DNA of 64,000 bases from Avichristensenella sp031549905 (GCA_031549905.1 JAVBPC010000010.1:1-64000); one strand, 5' to 3'. Shown: positions 27,918-36,415, counted from the stretch's first letter. The notes: a model not told the origin generated them from the letters alone. Numbers and translations are program-made.

Positions 27918-27947
27918 TTGACATTGCCCGCGCCGGTGTGCTATACT
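27918..27947 (+). promoter_or_regulatory. Sigma-A-type promoter for the sodium:solute symporter
   Basis: TTGACA (27918-27923), 18-base spacer, TATACT (27942-27947), about 55 bases ahead of the symporter start. Consensus match is 11 of 12. Confidence 0.8.
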
Positions 27948-28001
27948 CCACCGCGTAGCACCCCTTGGGCAGAATGGAAGTATGGAAGGATGGGTTTATC
28001 T

Positions 28002-29498
28002 ATGCGTATTTTTGTGCTTGTCCTGTATGTTCTGATGATGGCGGGCGTCCTGATCTTTTCGGCCCGCAAAAAGCAAACACTTCACGGTTTTTTCCTTGGT
28101 GATGGTAAAATAGGGCCTTGGTTTTCGGCGTTCTCATACGGTACGTCTTATTTTTCTGCTGTTATTATCATAGGCTATGCGGGTAAAGTCGGCTGGTCGC
28201 ACGGCCTTTCGGCTGCGTGGATCGGGCTTGGCAACGCGTTTCTCGGCAACTTCCTGGCGTGGAAGCTGCTTGCGGGCCGCGCGAACCGCATGTCGCGAAA
28301 CCTGGGCGTGGTGACGATGCCCGGCTTCTTTGAAAAGCGCTATGGGTCGAAAAACATGTCGTTGCTGTCTGCGGTGCTGATCTTCGTATTCCTGGTGCCG
28401 TACTCAGCTTCGGTATATCAGGGGCTTGCATACCTATTTGAATCAGCGCTTGGCATCAGCTTTTTCTGGTGCATCGTCGGCATCGCGCTGTTGGCTGCGC
28501 TCTACCTGTTTGCGGGCGGATACAAGGCCACGGTGATGTCCGACTTCATTCAGGGGCTGATCATGCTGGTTGGAATCGTGCTGCTTGTTGTTTTCATAGT
28601 TCGCGGCGCATCGTTTAATGAGGAAACGGGCGCATACGCGGGCCTGGTGGAAGCGCTGGCCAAGATGGGCCGCGTGGGCGGTGAAGGGTTTAACTCAATT
28701 CTTGGACCAAAGGGCCAGGGCTGGAGCCTGATCTCCCTTGTGCTGCTGACCTCCGTGGGCACATGGGGACTTCCGCAGATGATGCACAAATTCTTCGCCA
28801 TTCGCGATCAGGCATCCATCAAAAAGGCGACTGTCATCTCCACCGCTTTTTGCCTGGTTATTGCGGGCGGCGCGTACTTTGCGGGCACGTTCGGCAGGCA
28901 GATCCTGGGCGGCGTTATCCCGGAAGGCGGGCTGGACCGCGTGATGCCGACCGTGTTCCTTTCACAGGTTGTCGCTATGCCGGATGCGCTGGTCGGTCTT
29001 ATCATCGTGCTGGTGCTCTCTGCCAGCATTTCTACCCTGACGGCGCTGGTACTGTCCTCCGCGTCGGCCATCGCGATTGACCTGTGCGGCGCGCTCATGC
29101 CCAAAATGGGTGAAAAGAAACAGACTGCCCTGATGCGTGGGCTGTGCGTTCTGTTTGTGATATTCTCTCTGTTTATTACCTTTGGCATGCAGAACACCCC
29201 GATCGTTACGCTGATGTCCTTCTCGTGGGGCAGCCTCGCGGGCGCGTTCCTGGCACCGTTCATCTTCGGTCTGTTCTGGAAGGGAACGACGCGGGCCGGG
29301 GCGTGGGCAGGCATCCTGTTGGGGGTTGTGACATCTGTATTTGCGCCGGTGCTTAAGATCGTGCCGGATACCGTGGTCGGCGGCGTGCTGGCGATGGCGG
29401 TTTCGGTGGTCACGGTGCCGGTGGTGAGCTTGCTGACGAAAAAAACATTGCCTGAGACGGCGGCTATTCAGAAGGCTTTTGACAAGCGCGCGGCATAA
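28002..29498 (+). CDS. Sodium:solute symporter (SSS family)
   Basis: About 498 residues with around 13 membrane helices. I chose the ATG at 28002 (GGAAGGA upstream; first helix MRIFVLVLYVLMMAGVLIF); the promoter at 27918 lies inside the longer frame and excludes the far upstream start. Family features are YFSAVIIIGYAGKVGW, MPGFFEKRYGSKN and LFWKGTTRAGAWAG. It moves a small solute with sodium; substrate not determinable. It is monocistronic, followed by a hairpin. Confidence 0.92.
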   Translation: MRIFVLVLYVLMMAGVLIFSARKKQTLHGFFLGDGKIGPWFSAFSYGTSYFSAVIIIGYAGKVGWSHGLSAAWIGLGNAFLGNFLAWKLLAGRANRMSRNLGVVTMPGFFEKRYGSKNMSLLSAVLIFVFLVPYSASVYQGLAYLFESALGISFFWCIVGIALLAALYLFAGGYKATVMSDFIQGLIMLVGIVLLVVFIVRGASFNEETGAYAGLVEALAKMGRVGGEGFNSILGPKGQGWSLISLVLLTSVGTWGLPQMMHKFFAIRDQASIKKATVISTAFCLVIAGGAYFAGTFGRQILGGVIPEGGLDRVMPTVFLSQVVAMPDALVGLIIVLVLSASISTLTALVLSSASAIAIDLCGALMPKMGEKKQTALMRGLCVLFVIFSLFITFGMQNTPIVTLMSFSWGSLAGAFLAPFIFGLFWKGTTRAGAWAGILLGVVTSVFAPVLKIVPDTVVGGVLAMAVSVVTVPVVSLLTKKTLPETAAIQKAFDKRAA

Positions 29499-29518
29499 CA
29501 GTCATAATATGAAAATGC

Positions 29519-29558
29519 AAAGGATCTTGCCGCTGGGAAACCAACTGCGAGATCCTTT
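29519..29558 (+). terminator. Hairpin terminator after the symporter gene
   Basis: AAAGGATCT (29519-29527) pairs with AGATCCTTT (29550-29558), nine perfect pairs plus partial inner pairing. It ends in TTTCG, so it is a weak intrinsic terminator. Confidence 0.5.
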
Positions 29559-29593
29559 CGCATATCTGCGGCATCAACGAAGGGAGGGTGGCT

Positions 29594-30163
29594 ATGCCGG
29601 ATTTCAACCGGGAATATCCTTTGTTTTCCGCTTGCGGGCTGAACTGCGGATTGTGCCCCCGCTACCATACGCAGGGGGCTTCAAAATGCCCGGGCTGCGC
29701 GGGGGAAGGCTTCGCGGCAAAGCATCCGCCGTGCGGTGTGCTGTCCTGCTGCTTGCGGCACGGCATCGAGTATTGCTGCCAATGCACGGAATATCCCTGC
29801 AAAAGGTATGACGGCGCCGATGCCTCTGATTCCTTTATCACGCACAAAAATCAGCTTTCTGATTTTGAAAAGGCAAGGGCAATCGGTATGGAAGCCTATG
29901 CGCGCGAACTGGATGGCAAGGTTGAGGCGCTTGAATATTTGCTTGCGAATGCGGATGACGGGCGCAGGAAAAGCCTTTTCTGCACGGCAGTCAACCTTTT
30001 GCCGCCAGAAGATGTACGGCGTGTTGCCGAGTGGGTGTCGCAAAGCGCGAAACCCGATACGCTCCGAAAAGAAACCGCGGCCGCCGCAGCTTCCCTGCTT
30101 GAGGAAATAGCGCGAGAACGCGGCATATCGCTAAAACTGCGCAAGAAGCCCAAACCCTTGTAG
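29594..30163 (+). CDS. DUF3795 cysteine-rich protein
   Basis: 189 residues. GGGAGGG precedes the ATG at 29594. The first ~80 residues are a cysteine cluster (SACGLNCGLCPRY, CPGCAGEG, CCLRHGIEYCCQC, YPC) as in DUF3795 proteins, presumably binding metal. The C-terminal half is helical and lysine-rich at the end. Function unknown. It precedes a large nested hairpin. Confidence 0.85.
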   Translation: MPDFNREYPLFSACGLNCGLCPRYHTQGASKCPGCAGEGFAAKHPPCGVLSCCLRHGIEYCCQCTEYPCKRYDGADASDSFITHKNQLSDFEKARAIGMEAYARELDGKVEALEYLLANADDGRRKSLFCTAVNLLPPEDVRRVAEWVSQSAKPDTLRKETAAAAASLLEEIARERGISLKLRKKPKPL

Positions 30164-30173
30164 CATCCGGACC

Positions 30174-30267
30174 AAACCCCGTACAGTTAGGCAACCGCTG
30201 ATTTATTTGCCGCGCCATCCACCCGGCGAATAAATCAGCGGCTACCTAGGTTGCGCGGGGTTTTCTT
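30174..30267 (+). terminator. Large nested hairpin terminator
   Basis: Outer arms AAACCCCG (30174-30181) and CGGGGTTT (30256-30263) enclose a perfect 13-base inverted repeat, CCGCTGATTTATT (30195-30207) with AATAAATCAGCGG (30229-30241), and a short GCCG/CGGC pair in its loop. TTTTCTTTTC follows at once. The inner GCAACC (30191-30196) can alternatively pair with GGTTGC (30249-30254). The rest of 30270-30518 has only a weak TATACT (30351-30356) as a possible murA promoter. Confidence 0.75.
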
Positions 30268-30518
30268 TTCATTGGTAAAACCACCCCCTAATTTGGAAAT
30301 TTTTCCCACACAAAACCGCTTCATGGCGCATGTTTTTCGCCTGCTTCTTCTATACTATAGCTTGTCCGGCGAATGTGCTGCAAATCACGCTCATACGCCG
30401 AAACGCCTTGAAAATTCAAAAAATTCATTCCCAGTTCCGCCTTTGATTGCCGGTCATAAACCCCCGCCGTACGGACAGACTGGATGCTGACGAGCGAAAG
30501 CGAAAGGGAGGGAGCGAA

Positions 30519-31763
30519 TTGGCAATCTTTGAAGTGGAATCCGGTGCGCCGTTGATGGGCGAGGCGGTTGTAAATCCCGCGAAAAACGCGGTGCTACCGA
30601 TCATCGCGGCTTCCCTGCTGACGCAGGACGCGCTGCACATTCCCAATATGCCGGATCTGTCGGATGTGCGCGCGCTTTGTGACTTAGTGGGGGATTGCGG
30701 CTGTGTCGTTAAACGCGAAGGGCTGGAAATGACGCTGTCAACCCCCGTACCTACGATGCCCCAAGCATCCCATATGATGCGTTGGACCAGGGCATCCATT
30801 CTGATCATGGGGCCGCTGCTGGCGCGGATGGGCGCGGCCAGGATTACCATGCCGGGCGGATGCGCCATCGGCCAGCGGCCGATCGACCTGCATCTGAAGG
30901 GCATGGCGGCGCTGGGCGCGGAGATCGTCAGCCGCCAGGGATTTGTGGAACTGCGGGGGCGGCTGCGCGGAAACGTTATCTACCTGGATTTGCCAAGCGT
31001 TGGCGCGACGGAAAATATCATGATGGCGGCAACCTTGGCGGAGGGTATCACCCGCATCGAAAATGCCGCGAAGGAACCGGAAATCATCGACCTTGCGATG
31101 TGCCTGAACGCGATGGGCGCGCAGGTGCAGGGGGCGGGATCAGGCACGATCGTCATCCGGGGCGTGCAGAGCCTGCACGGTGCGGTACATCAGCCGATTC
31201 CCGATAGAATAGAAGCGGGCACACTATGCTGCGCGGCGGCTGTGGCGGGCGGAAACATCCTGGTGCGCGGTGCGCGGCCGGATCATATGCGGGCACTGCT
31301 GTTCAAGCTGCAGGAGGCTGGCACTTCCATCTCGGAGTTTCCGGGCGGGCTGCGCATCCGGGGCAAAGCGCAGTGGCCGATGGAAGTAAGAACGATGAGC
31401 TATCCGGGGTTTCCCACGGATTTGCAGGCGCCGATGATGGTGGTGGCGTGCGTGACGCAGGGCACTTCCGTGTTCCTGGAAACGATTTTTGAAAACCGGT
31501 TCATGCACATCCCGGAACTGCTTCGAATGGGCGCGAACATTCGGGTAGAGGATCGCGTGGCGGTTATCGAAGGGGGATATCCGCTGCAAGGTGCGGTGGT
31601 GTCATCCCCGGACCTGCGCAGCGGCGCCGCGCTGATGATCGCGGGCCTTGGCGCGGAGGGCGTGACCCGCATTGAAGACCCGCAAGGGCAAATTGACCGG
31701 GGATACGCGCATTTTGAGGAGACGCTGATAGGGCTTGGGGCCCGCGTTAGGAGGGTGCAATGA
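30519..31763 (+). CDS. murA: UDP-N-acetylglucosamine 1-carboxyvinyltransferase
   Basis: First committed step of peptidoglycan synthesis (enolpyruvyl transfer from PEP to UDP-GlcNAc), about 414 residues. The start is TTG at 30519, with GGGAGGGAG 4-5 bases upstream; the ATG at 30447 would add 24 unlike residues. The catalytic cysteine is Cys115 in PGGCAIGQRPIDLHLKG, the same number as in the classic enzyme, so it is fosfomycin-sensitive in type. It overlaps spoIID by ATGA. murA next to spoIID and a spoIIQ-like gene matches the Bacillus murAA-spoIID-spoIIQ order. Confidence 0.95.
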   Translation: MAIFEVESGAPLMGEAVVNPAKNAVLPIIAASLLTQDALHIPNMPDLSDVRALCDLVGDCGCVVKREGLEMTLSTPVPTMPQASHMMRWTRASILIMGPLLARMGAARITMPGGCAIGQRPIDLHLKGMAALGAEIVSRQGFVELRGRLRGNVIYLDLPSVGATENIMMAATLAEGITRIENAAKEPEIIDLAMCLNAMGAQVQGAGSGTIVIRGVQSLHGAVHQPIPDRIEAGTLCCAAAVAGGNILVRGARPDHMRALLFKLQEAGTSISEFPGGLRIRGKAQWPMEVRTMSYPGFPTDLQAPMMVVACVTQGTSVFLETIFENRFMHIPELLRMGANIRVEDRVAVIEGGYPLQGAVVSSPDLRSGAALMIAGLGAEGVTRIEDPQGQIDRGYAHFEETLIGLGARVRRVQ

Positions 31764-32647
31764 GAGGCAAACGGATCGTCGTGGGGGGAATCATCGCGCT
31801 GCTATGCGCGCTGATTCCGCTCACCGCCAAAGCGACGGATATGCTGACAGTAAGCCTTGACGGGGAGATGGTGCGAATGTACCGGGAGGCTTATCTGGTG
31901 GGCGCCGTTGCGGCGGAGATGCCGGCGATCTATGACATAGAGGCGCTGAAAGCGCAGGCGGTGGCTGCCAGAACCCGCGTGGTCTTTGGCGGCTGCCGCA
32001 CCCATCCGGGGGCGGATGTCTGCGGGGACAGCACCTGTTGCCAAGGCTACTTAGATGATCAGGAGCAAAAAGCGCGTTGGGGCGAAGACTGCGCCAAATA
32101 CCGCGCGAAGATAGAACAGGCCGTGGATGAGACGCGCGGCCTGATTTTGACGTATGACGGCAAGCCCATCGAAGTGCTCTATCATGCTGTCAGCGGGGGA
32201 TGGACGGAGAATTCGGAACTTGTCTATGCTAATGCGCTGCCATATTTGCGCGGTGTCCCATCTCCAGGCGAAGAAAGCGTGCCGGGGTTTGAGACCGTGG
32301 TAACGGTATCGCAAACGGAACTGTGCCGTCTATTTCCAGATGAAGCAAAGAACGGCATGGTTGCGCTGGAAGTGCTGGAAAGATCCGCTAGCGGTCGTGT
32401 GCTGACAATCCGCGTAGGTGCGCACACGATGACAGGGCGGATGTTCCGCCAGGCGCTTGGGTTGCGCAGCACACAGTTTGACCTGGCATACGATGGTGAT
32501 ATCGTGGCGATCACCCAGCGCGGATATGGGCATGGTGTAGGCATGAGCCAGGCCGGCGCGAACGCGATGGCAGAAAACGGCATGGGCTTTGAAGAAATTT
32601 TGCTTCACTACTATACAGGCGTTGAACTGGAACGTTTGGTGGAATAG
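31760..32647 (+). CDS. spoIID: Stage II sporulation protein D (SpoIID/LytB domain)
   Basis: Peptidoglycan lytic transglycosylase of the engulfment machinery, 295 residues, somewhat shorter than the Bacillus protein. An N-terminal membrane anchor (IVVGGIIALLCALIPLTA) precedes the SpoIID domain. Markers are VAAEMPAIYDIEALKAQAVAARTRV (containing the catalytic-type glutamate), a cysteine-rich zinc loop (ADVCGDSTCC), and the C-terminal GHGVGMSQAGANAMA. It is coupled to murA by a 4-base overlap. Confidence 0.95.
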   Translation: MRGKRIVVGGIIALLCALIPLTAKATDMLTVSLDGEMVRMYREAYLVGAVAAEMPAIYDIEALKAQAVAARTRVVFGGCRTHPGADVCGDSTCCQGYLDDQEQKARWGEDCAKYRAKIEQAVDETRGLILTYDGKPIEVLYHAVSGGWTENSELVYANALPYLRGVPSPGEESVPGFETVVTVSQTELCRLFPDEAKNGMVALEVLERSASGRVLTIRVGAHTMTGRMFRQALGLRSTQFDLAYDGDIVAITQRGYGHGVGMSQAGANAMAENGMGFEEILLHYYTGVELERLVE

Positions 32648-32691
32648 CATAACCAATTTTTGGACATGCTTTTCGAAAAGGAGGGATCATC

Positions 32692-33261
32692 ATGCGGAAA
32701 ATTCGCGCATTTGTTGATAAGCAGGGTTTTTTCATTTTGCTGGCGGTATGCATTGTGGTGATCGTAGGTTCCGGCATCTGGGCCGTAACCCGCGGCGGCG
32801 CGGAAGAGGACTTGGTGACCGATGGGGGAAGGCTGTCGCAATCGGTGGAGGATGCGGAAAGAACGCGGGTAAACTCGCCGCTACCCGGAAGCAATGTGCT
32901 GCACCCGTTTGCGCGCACTGCCTGGCTGGAGACGCTTGGCTGCTATGGCGCGCATGAGGCGGTGGATCTCTCCGCCGCAAAAGGCGCACAGGTGGTTGCC
33001 GCCAGGGATGGGCAGGTGACTGCGGCTTACAAGGATGGCCGCTGGGGCGGCGTGGTGGAACTGACGCACGAGGGCGGCCTTGTGACCCGCTATGCATCGC
33101 TGCAATGGCCCGTGCCTGTGAACCTGCACGATGCTGTAGTGGCGGGGCAAGCCATCGGCACTGTTGGCACCGCGGCGGTGGAAGCGTCGGACGGCGCGCA
33201 CCTGCACTTTGAAATGCTGCTGGATGGCAGCCTGGTAGATCCCCAGCGGTACGGTCTGTGA
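32692..33261 (+). CDS. M23/LytM-family peptidase, SpoIIQ-like
   Basis: 189 residues with one N-terminal membrane helix (GFFILLAVCIVVIVGSGIW) and an extracytoplasmic LytM domain. AAAAGGAGGG lies 7 bases upstream of the start. The zinc ligands look complete: His88 and Asp92 in GAHEAVDL, and HLH at 170-172. Clostridial SpoIIQ keeps these ligands, while Bacillus SpoIIQ has lost one. Position directly after spoIID makes SpoIIQ (forespore partner of SpoIIIAH in engulfment) the best call, though at 189 residues it is short. Confidence 0.85.
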   Translation: MRKIRAFVDKQGFFILLAVCIVVIVGSGIWAVTRGGAEEDLVTDGGRLSQSVEDAERTRVNSPLPGSNVLHPFARTAWLETLGCYGAHEAVDLSAAKGAQVVAARDGQVTAAYKDGRWGGVVELTHEGGLVTRYASLQWPVPVNLHDAVVAGQAIGTVGTAAVEASDGAHLHFEMLLDGSLVDPQRYGL

Positions 33262-33276
33262 TGAGGAGGTCTTTGA

Positions 33277-35112
33277 ATGTGCGGAATCTTTGGGTATGTA
33301 GGCGATAAGGAAGCGCTGCCAATTCTGCTGGAGGGACTGAAAAGCCTGGAATACAGAGGATATGATTCGGCGGGAGTGGCGGTGCTCGGGCAAAATGGGC
33401 TGTGCGTGCGGAAGGCACACGGGCGGCTTGAGAATCTGCGGCAGTTACTGAAAACATCGCCGGTTTCGGGCACATGCGGCGTCGGTCATACCCGTTGGGC
33501 GACGCACGGGGGTCCGACCGATGAAAACGCGCACCCGCACACAGATATGCAGGGGCGCTTTGCCGTGGTACATAATGGCATCATTGAAAACTTCGGCGAG
33601 CTGCGCGCCTGGCTGATGGGGGAAGGCTATTCGTTCGTTTCTGAAACGGATACGGAGGTCATCGCCCATCTGCTCTCGCATTTTTGGCGTGGCGATCTGC
33701 TCAAGGCGGTGCGCGATGCGGTGGGACTGCTGCGCGGGTCGTTTGCGCTGGGCGTACTGTGCCAAGATGTTCCGGGTACGATCTGTGCCACGCGCGTGGA
33801 CAGCCCGCTGATTGTCGGCGTTGCTGGCGGCGAGATGCTCATCGCATCGGATATACCCGCGCTGCTGCCGCATACCAGGCGCATGGTGTTCCTGAAAGAC
33901 CGCGAAATGGTGCTGCTGACCCGTGAAGGGGGCAGTTTTTTCTCCGCGTACGGCCAGCCGATGGAGCCCACGGTGGATGATATTGCGCTTGATCCCGGCG
34001 GTGCCGATCTGGGCGGATATCCGCATTACATGCTAAAAGAGATGCATGAGCAACCCGCGGCGCTGCGCGCTGTGCTTGCCGCATACACAGAAGCGGGGGA
34101 GGGGTTGCCTGCGCTAAAGGCAGGCATGCTGCCCATCAGCCCGGAGGCTGCCAGGGGGCTTGGCCGGCTGATTCTGGTGGGGTGCGGTTCGGCATACCAC
34201 GCGGCGGTGCTTGGCAAGGCGGTAATTGAGCGGCTCGCGCGGCTGCCCGTGGAGGTGGATATCGCATCGGAGTTCCGCTATCGTGACCCCATTTTGCGCG
34301 GAGATGACCTGTGCATATTCATCAGCCAGTCCGGCGAAACGGCCGATACGCTGGCTGCGCTGCGCCTTGCGGCCAAGCGCAGCCGGACGCTGGGGATCGT
34401 CAATGCCGTGGGCTCCACGCTGTCAAGGGAAGCGGACGGCGTGCTGTACACCTTGGCAGGGCCGGAGATTGCCGTAGCCACCACAAAGGGCTACATGACG
34501 CAGGTGATGGCGCTGGTGCTGGTGGCGCTGTACCTGGCAAAGGCGCGCGGCAAAATGGATGACGAAGCCGTCGGCGCTGCAATTCAAGGATTGAGCCAGG
34601 CTCCGGCGCACCTGGAAGCACTGCTGGATGCGCAGGAGGAATACCGCCGCTTTGCCACAGAACATGTGGGGCGGCGCAGCGTATTTTACCTTGGCAGGGG
34701 TGCGGACTATGCCGTGGCGCTGGAGGCGTCGTTGAAGCTGAAAGAGGTGTCGTACATTCACAGCGAGGCGTATGCGGCGGGTGAACTGAAGCATGGCACA
34801 ATTGCGCTGATTGAGCCGGGTGCGCTGGTGGTGGCGCTTTCGACGGAAGAGGCGCTTGTGGAAAAGATGCGCTCTAACATCCGCGAGGTAAAGGCGCGCG
34901 GCGCTGAGGTGCTGGTGCTGACGACTAAAGCGCTGCACACGCGCCTGGCAGAGGAAGCCGACGTGCTTTGGACGCTGCCGGATGCGCATCAGCTGGCATT
35001 GCCGCTGCTATCCATCGCGCCGATGCAGGCGCTTGCCTACGCGATGGCGCTGGCGCGTGGATGCGATGTGGATAAACCGCGCAATCTCGCAAAATCGGTA
35101 ACGGTTGAATAA
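33277..35112 (+). CDS. glmS: Glutamine--fructose-6-phosphate aminotransferase (isomerising)
   Basis: Makes glucosamine-6-phosphate for cell-wall synthesis, 611 residues, full length. The N-terminal amidotransferase starts MCGIFGYVG with Cys2 as nucleophile. Two SIS sugar-isomerase domains follow (ISQSGETADTLAAL; SEAYAAGELKHGTIALIE) and the C-terminus is DKPRNLAKSVTVE. GAGG lies 8 bases upstream. It starts only 15 bases after the SpoIIQ-like gene, so there is no room for a glmS ribozyme. Confidence 0.97.
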   Translation: MCGIFGYVGDKEALPILLEGLKSLEYRGYDSAGVAVLGQNGLCVRKAHGRLENLRQLLKTSPVSGTCGVGHTRWATHGGPTDENAHPHTDMQGRFAVVHNGIIENFGELRAWLMGEGYSFVSETDTEVIAHLLSHFWRGDLLKAVRDAVGLLRGSFALGVLCQDVPGTICATRVDSPLIVGVAGGEMLIASDIPALLPHTRRMVFLKDREMVLLTREGGSFFSAYGQPMEPTVDDIALDPGGADLGGYPHYMLKEMHEQPAALRAVLAAYTEAGEGLPALKAGMLPISPEAARGLGRLILVGCGSAYHAAVLGKAVIERLARLPVEVDIASEFRYRDPILRGDDLCIFISQSGETADTLAALRLAAKRSRTLGIVNAVGSTLSREADGVLYTLAGPEIAVATTKGYMTQVMALVLVALYLAKARGKMDDEAVGAAIQGLSQAPAHLEALLDAQEEYRRFATEHVGRRSVFYLGRGADYAVALEASLKLKEVSYIHSEAYAAGELKHGTIALIEPGALVVALSTEEALVEKMRSNIREVKARGAEVLVLTTKALHTRLAEEADVLWTLPDAHQLALPLLSIAPMQALAYAMALARGCDVDKPRNLAKSVTVE

Positions 35113-35133
35113 CGAAAAATTGGCATTTTATGC

Positions 35134-35295
35134 TAGAGCAATTTTCGGAAACATTCGGAATGGCTTTGCGAGAGATTTTGCCATTTCGCTAAGCCGAGGG
35201 AACAAGGCGTAGCAGCGCTACGCCGCGTGGACGAGGCAACGCGAGGCGGCAAAAGATCCGCAAAGGCGTTCCGAATGTTTTCGAAAAATGTTCTA
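35134..35295. repeat. 162-bp palindromic MITE-like element
   Basis: Terminal inverted repeats of 27 bases match at 24 positions (35134-35160 against 35269-35295; ends TAGA and TCTA). Imperfect pairing continues inward to 35182 and 35248 (ATTTTGCC and GGCAAAAG). The centre has a perfect hairpin, GGCGTAGC (35206-35213), loop AGC, GCTACGCC (35217-35224). No ORF is inside. The form fits a miniature inverted-repeat transposable element or a large REP-like sequence; copy number elsewhere cannot be seen here. Confidence 0.7.
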
Positions 35296-35308
35296 TAGAC
35301 AAAAACGG

Positions 35309-35335
35309 AGCGGCCGCTTGCTCAAGGCGGCCGCT
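35309..35335. terminator. GC-rich hairpin downstream of glmS
   Basis: AGCGGCCGC (35309-35317) pairs perfectly with GCGGCCGCT (35327-35335) around a 9-base loop. No T-run follows on the plus strand; on the minus strand TTTTTG follows (CCGTTTTTGTC), so it could stop minus-strand or both-strand transcription. Confidence 0.55.
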
Positions 35336-35363
35336 AGACGTTAAGAAAGGAAGAGTATCTCAC

Positions 35364-35450
35364 ATGAAGGTGGCTCTCATCTTCTTCCCGATTTCATCCC
35401 TCCTTGTCCATCTTTCTTTCAAAAGGTTGTTTCCCTTTCGATGTGCTTAG
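35364..35450 (+). CDS. Possible 28-residue hydrophobic peptide
   Basis: ATG at 35364 after AAAGGAAG, with a long spacing of about 12 bases, reading MKVALIFFPISSLLVH and ending at TAG 35448-35450. Hydrophobic middle and basic end. There is no homology I recognise; it could be chance. The rest of 35113-35625 holds only the palindromic element, a hairpin and the next gene's promoter. Confidence 0.2.
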   Translation: MKVALIFFPISSLLVHLSFKRLFPFRCA

Positions 35451-35515
35451 TATATCTGCCGCTCGTGAACCAGGTATGACCATTGTATGAACATTGAAGA
35501 ACAGCTTGTGAAAGC

Positions 35516-35544
35516 GCGACATTTTTGCGAAATGGTGCTATACT
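35516..35544 (+). promoter_or_regulatory. Promoter for the nicotinamidase-like gene
   Basis: -35 GCGACA (35516-35521, 4 of 6), 17-base spacer, -10 TATACT (35539-35544, 5 of 6), about 80 bases before the start codon. Confidence 0.55.
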
Positions 35545-35625
35545 GTCATTGGGGAAGCGCCAGTCTGCGTACGCGCTGGTTGCGGCGCGAATGAGCCGGC
35601 ACTTTCCAAGCAAAGGAGGAACCGT

Positions 35626-36156
35626 ATGCGCAAAGTATTGGTCGTCATTGATATGCAGAGGGATTTCATCGATGGGGCGCTGGGCACGCCGGAGGCGAAA
35701 GCCATTGTGCCGGAAGTGGTACGGCGCATTGACACCGCGAAGGCTGAGGGCCGCGAAGTTTTCTTTACGCAGGATACGCATGATGCCGCCCGCTATCTTT
35801 CCACATCTGAGGGACGGCATTTACCGGTGCTCCACTGCCTGAAGGGGACTCCCGGCTGGGCCTTGCATGAAGACATCGCGCCGTATGCCCAGAATGCGAT
35901 TGAAAAGCAGACGTTTGGGCTCCTTGATCTGGCGCAGACGATTGGCAGGGATACACAGGAAGATGGCGCTGATCTGGATATTGCCATTTGCGGACTGTGC
36001 ACCGATATTTGTGTGATAATCAATGCGCTGCTGCTCCGTGCGCATTTTCCTGAAGCCGAAATACGCGTGTATGCAGGCGCTTGCGCTGGCGTGACACCCG
36101 GCGGGCATGACGCGGCGCTTACCGTGATGAAGGCTTGCCAGATAGAGATCGAATAG
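35626..36156 (+). CDS. Cysteine hydrolase, nicotinamidase/isochorismatase family
   Basis: 176 residues. The catalytic triad is visible as Asp9 (VVIDMQRDF), Lys94 (AIEKQTFG) and Cys129 (LCTDICV). His65 and nearby residues (DTHDAARY...HLPVLHC) fit the nicotinamidase metal-site region. It probably deamidates nicotinamide in NAD salvage, but other amidohydrolase functions of this family cannot be excluded. AAAGGAGG precedes the start. It is monocistronic and directly before tRNA-Pro. Confidence 0.88.
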   Translation: MRKVLVVIDMQRDFIDGALGTPEAKAIVPEVVRRIDTAKAEGREVFFTQDTHDAARYLSTSEGRHLPVLHCLKGTPGWALHEDIAPYAQNAIEKQTFGLLDLAQTIGRDTQEDGADLDIAICGLCTDICVIINALLLRAHFPEAEIRVYAGACAGVTPGGHDAALTVMKACQIEIE

Positions 36157-36225
36157 GCAAGCCTGCCCCAAGTGATGGCATTTGGGTTCGATTTGGTTTT
36201 TATTCAAGAAATTTTCGTGCCCCCC

Positions 36226-36254
36226 TTGCCAAACGGATGGAAACACGCTATAAT
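36226..36254 (+). promoter_or_regulatory. tRNA-Pro promoter
   Basis: TTGCCA (36226-36231), 17-base spacer, perfect TATAAT (36249-36254), 16 bases before the mature tRNA 5' end. This strong promoter stays outside the integrated element. Confidence 0.85.
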
Positions 36255-36270
36255 AACCCCCGTTGACCTA

Positions 36271-36347
36271 CTGGGTGTGGCGCAGTTTGGTAGCGTGCTT
36301 GAATGGGGTTCAAGAGGCCGGAGGTTCAAATCCTCTCACCCAGACCA
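36271..36347 (+). tRNA. tRNA-Pro (anticodon GGG)
   Basis: 77 bases including an encoded CCA. Acceptor stem CTGGGTG/CACCCAG, D-arm GCGC-AGTTTGGTA-GCGT, anticodon stem CTTGA/TCAAG with loop ATGGGGT (anticodon GGG), and a standard T-arm GGAGG-TTCAAAT-CCTCT. Its 3' end is the integration site of the downstream element: bases 36325-36347 are shared with the repeat at 44832. Confidence 0.96.
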
Positions 36348-36348
36348 C
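36325..36348 (+). repeat. attL core (tRNA 3' end, 24-bp direct repeat)
   Basis: TTCAAATCCTCTCACC followed by CAGACCAC; identical to 44832-44855. It includes the T-loop, the 3' acceptor strand and CCA of tRNA-Pro, so integration leaves the tRNA intact. Confidence 0.93.
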
Positions 36349-36362
36349 TTTATAAATGGAAC

Positions 36363-36400
36363 AACCCCTTGAAAACACTAGGTTTTCGAGGGGTTTTGTT
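36363..36400 (+). terminator. Element-borne terminator for tRNA-Pro
   Basis: AACCCCTTGAAAAC pairs with GTTTTCGAGGGGTT around a 5-base loop, followed by TTGTTT. It lies just inside the element, replacing the original host terminator, which integration displaced to 44857-44895. Confidence 0.85.
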
Positions 36401-36415
36401 TCGTTATTTATAAGC

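Noticed and set aside
33262..33276. glmS ribozyme upstream of glmS
   Set aside because: Only 15 bases separate glmS from the preceding gene, and the preceding bases are coding, leaving no room for the ribozyme fold.
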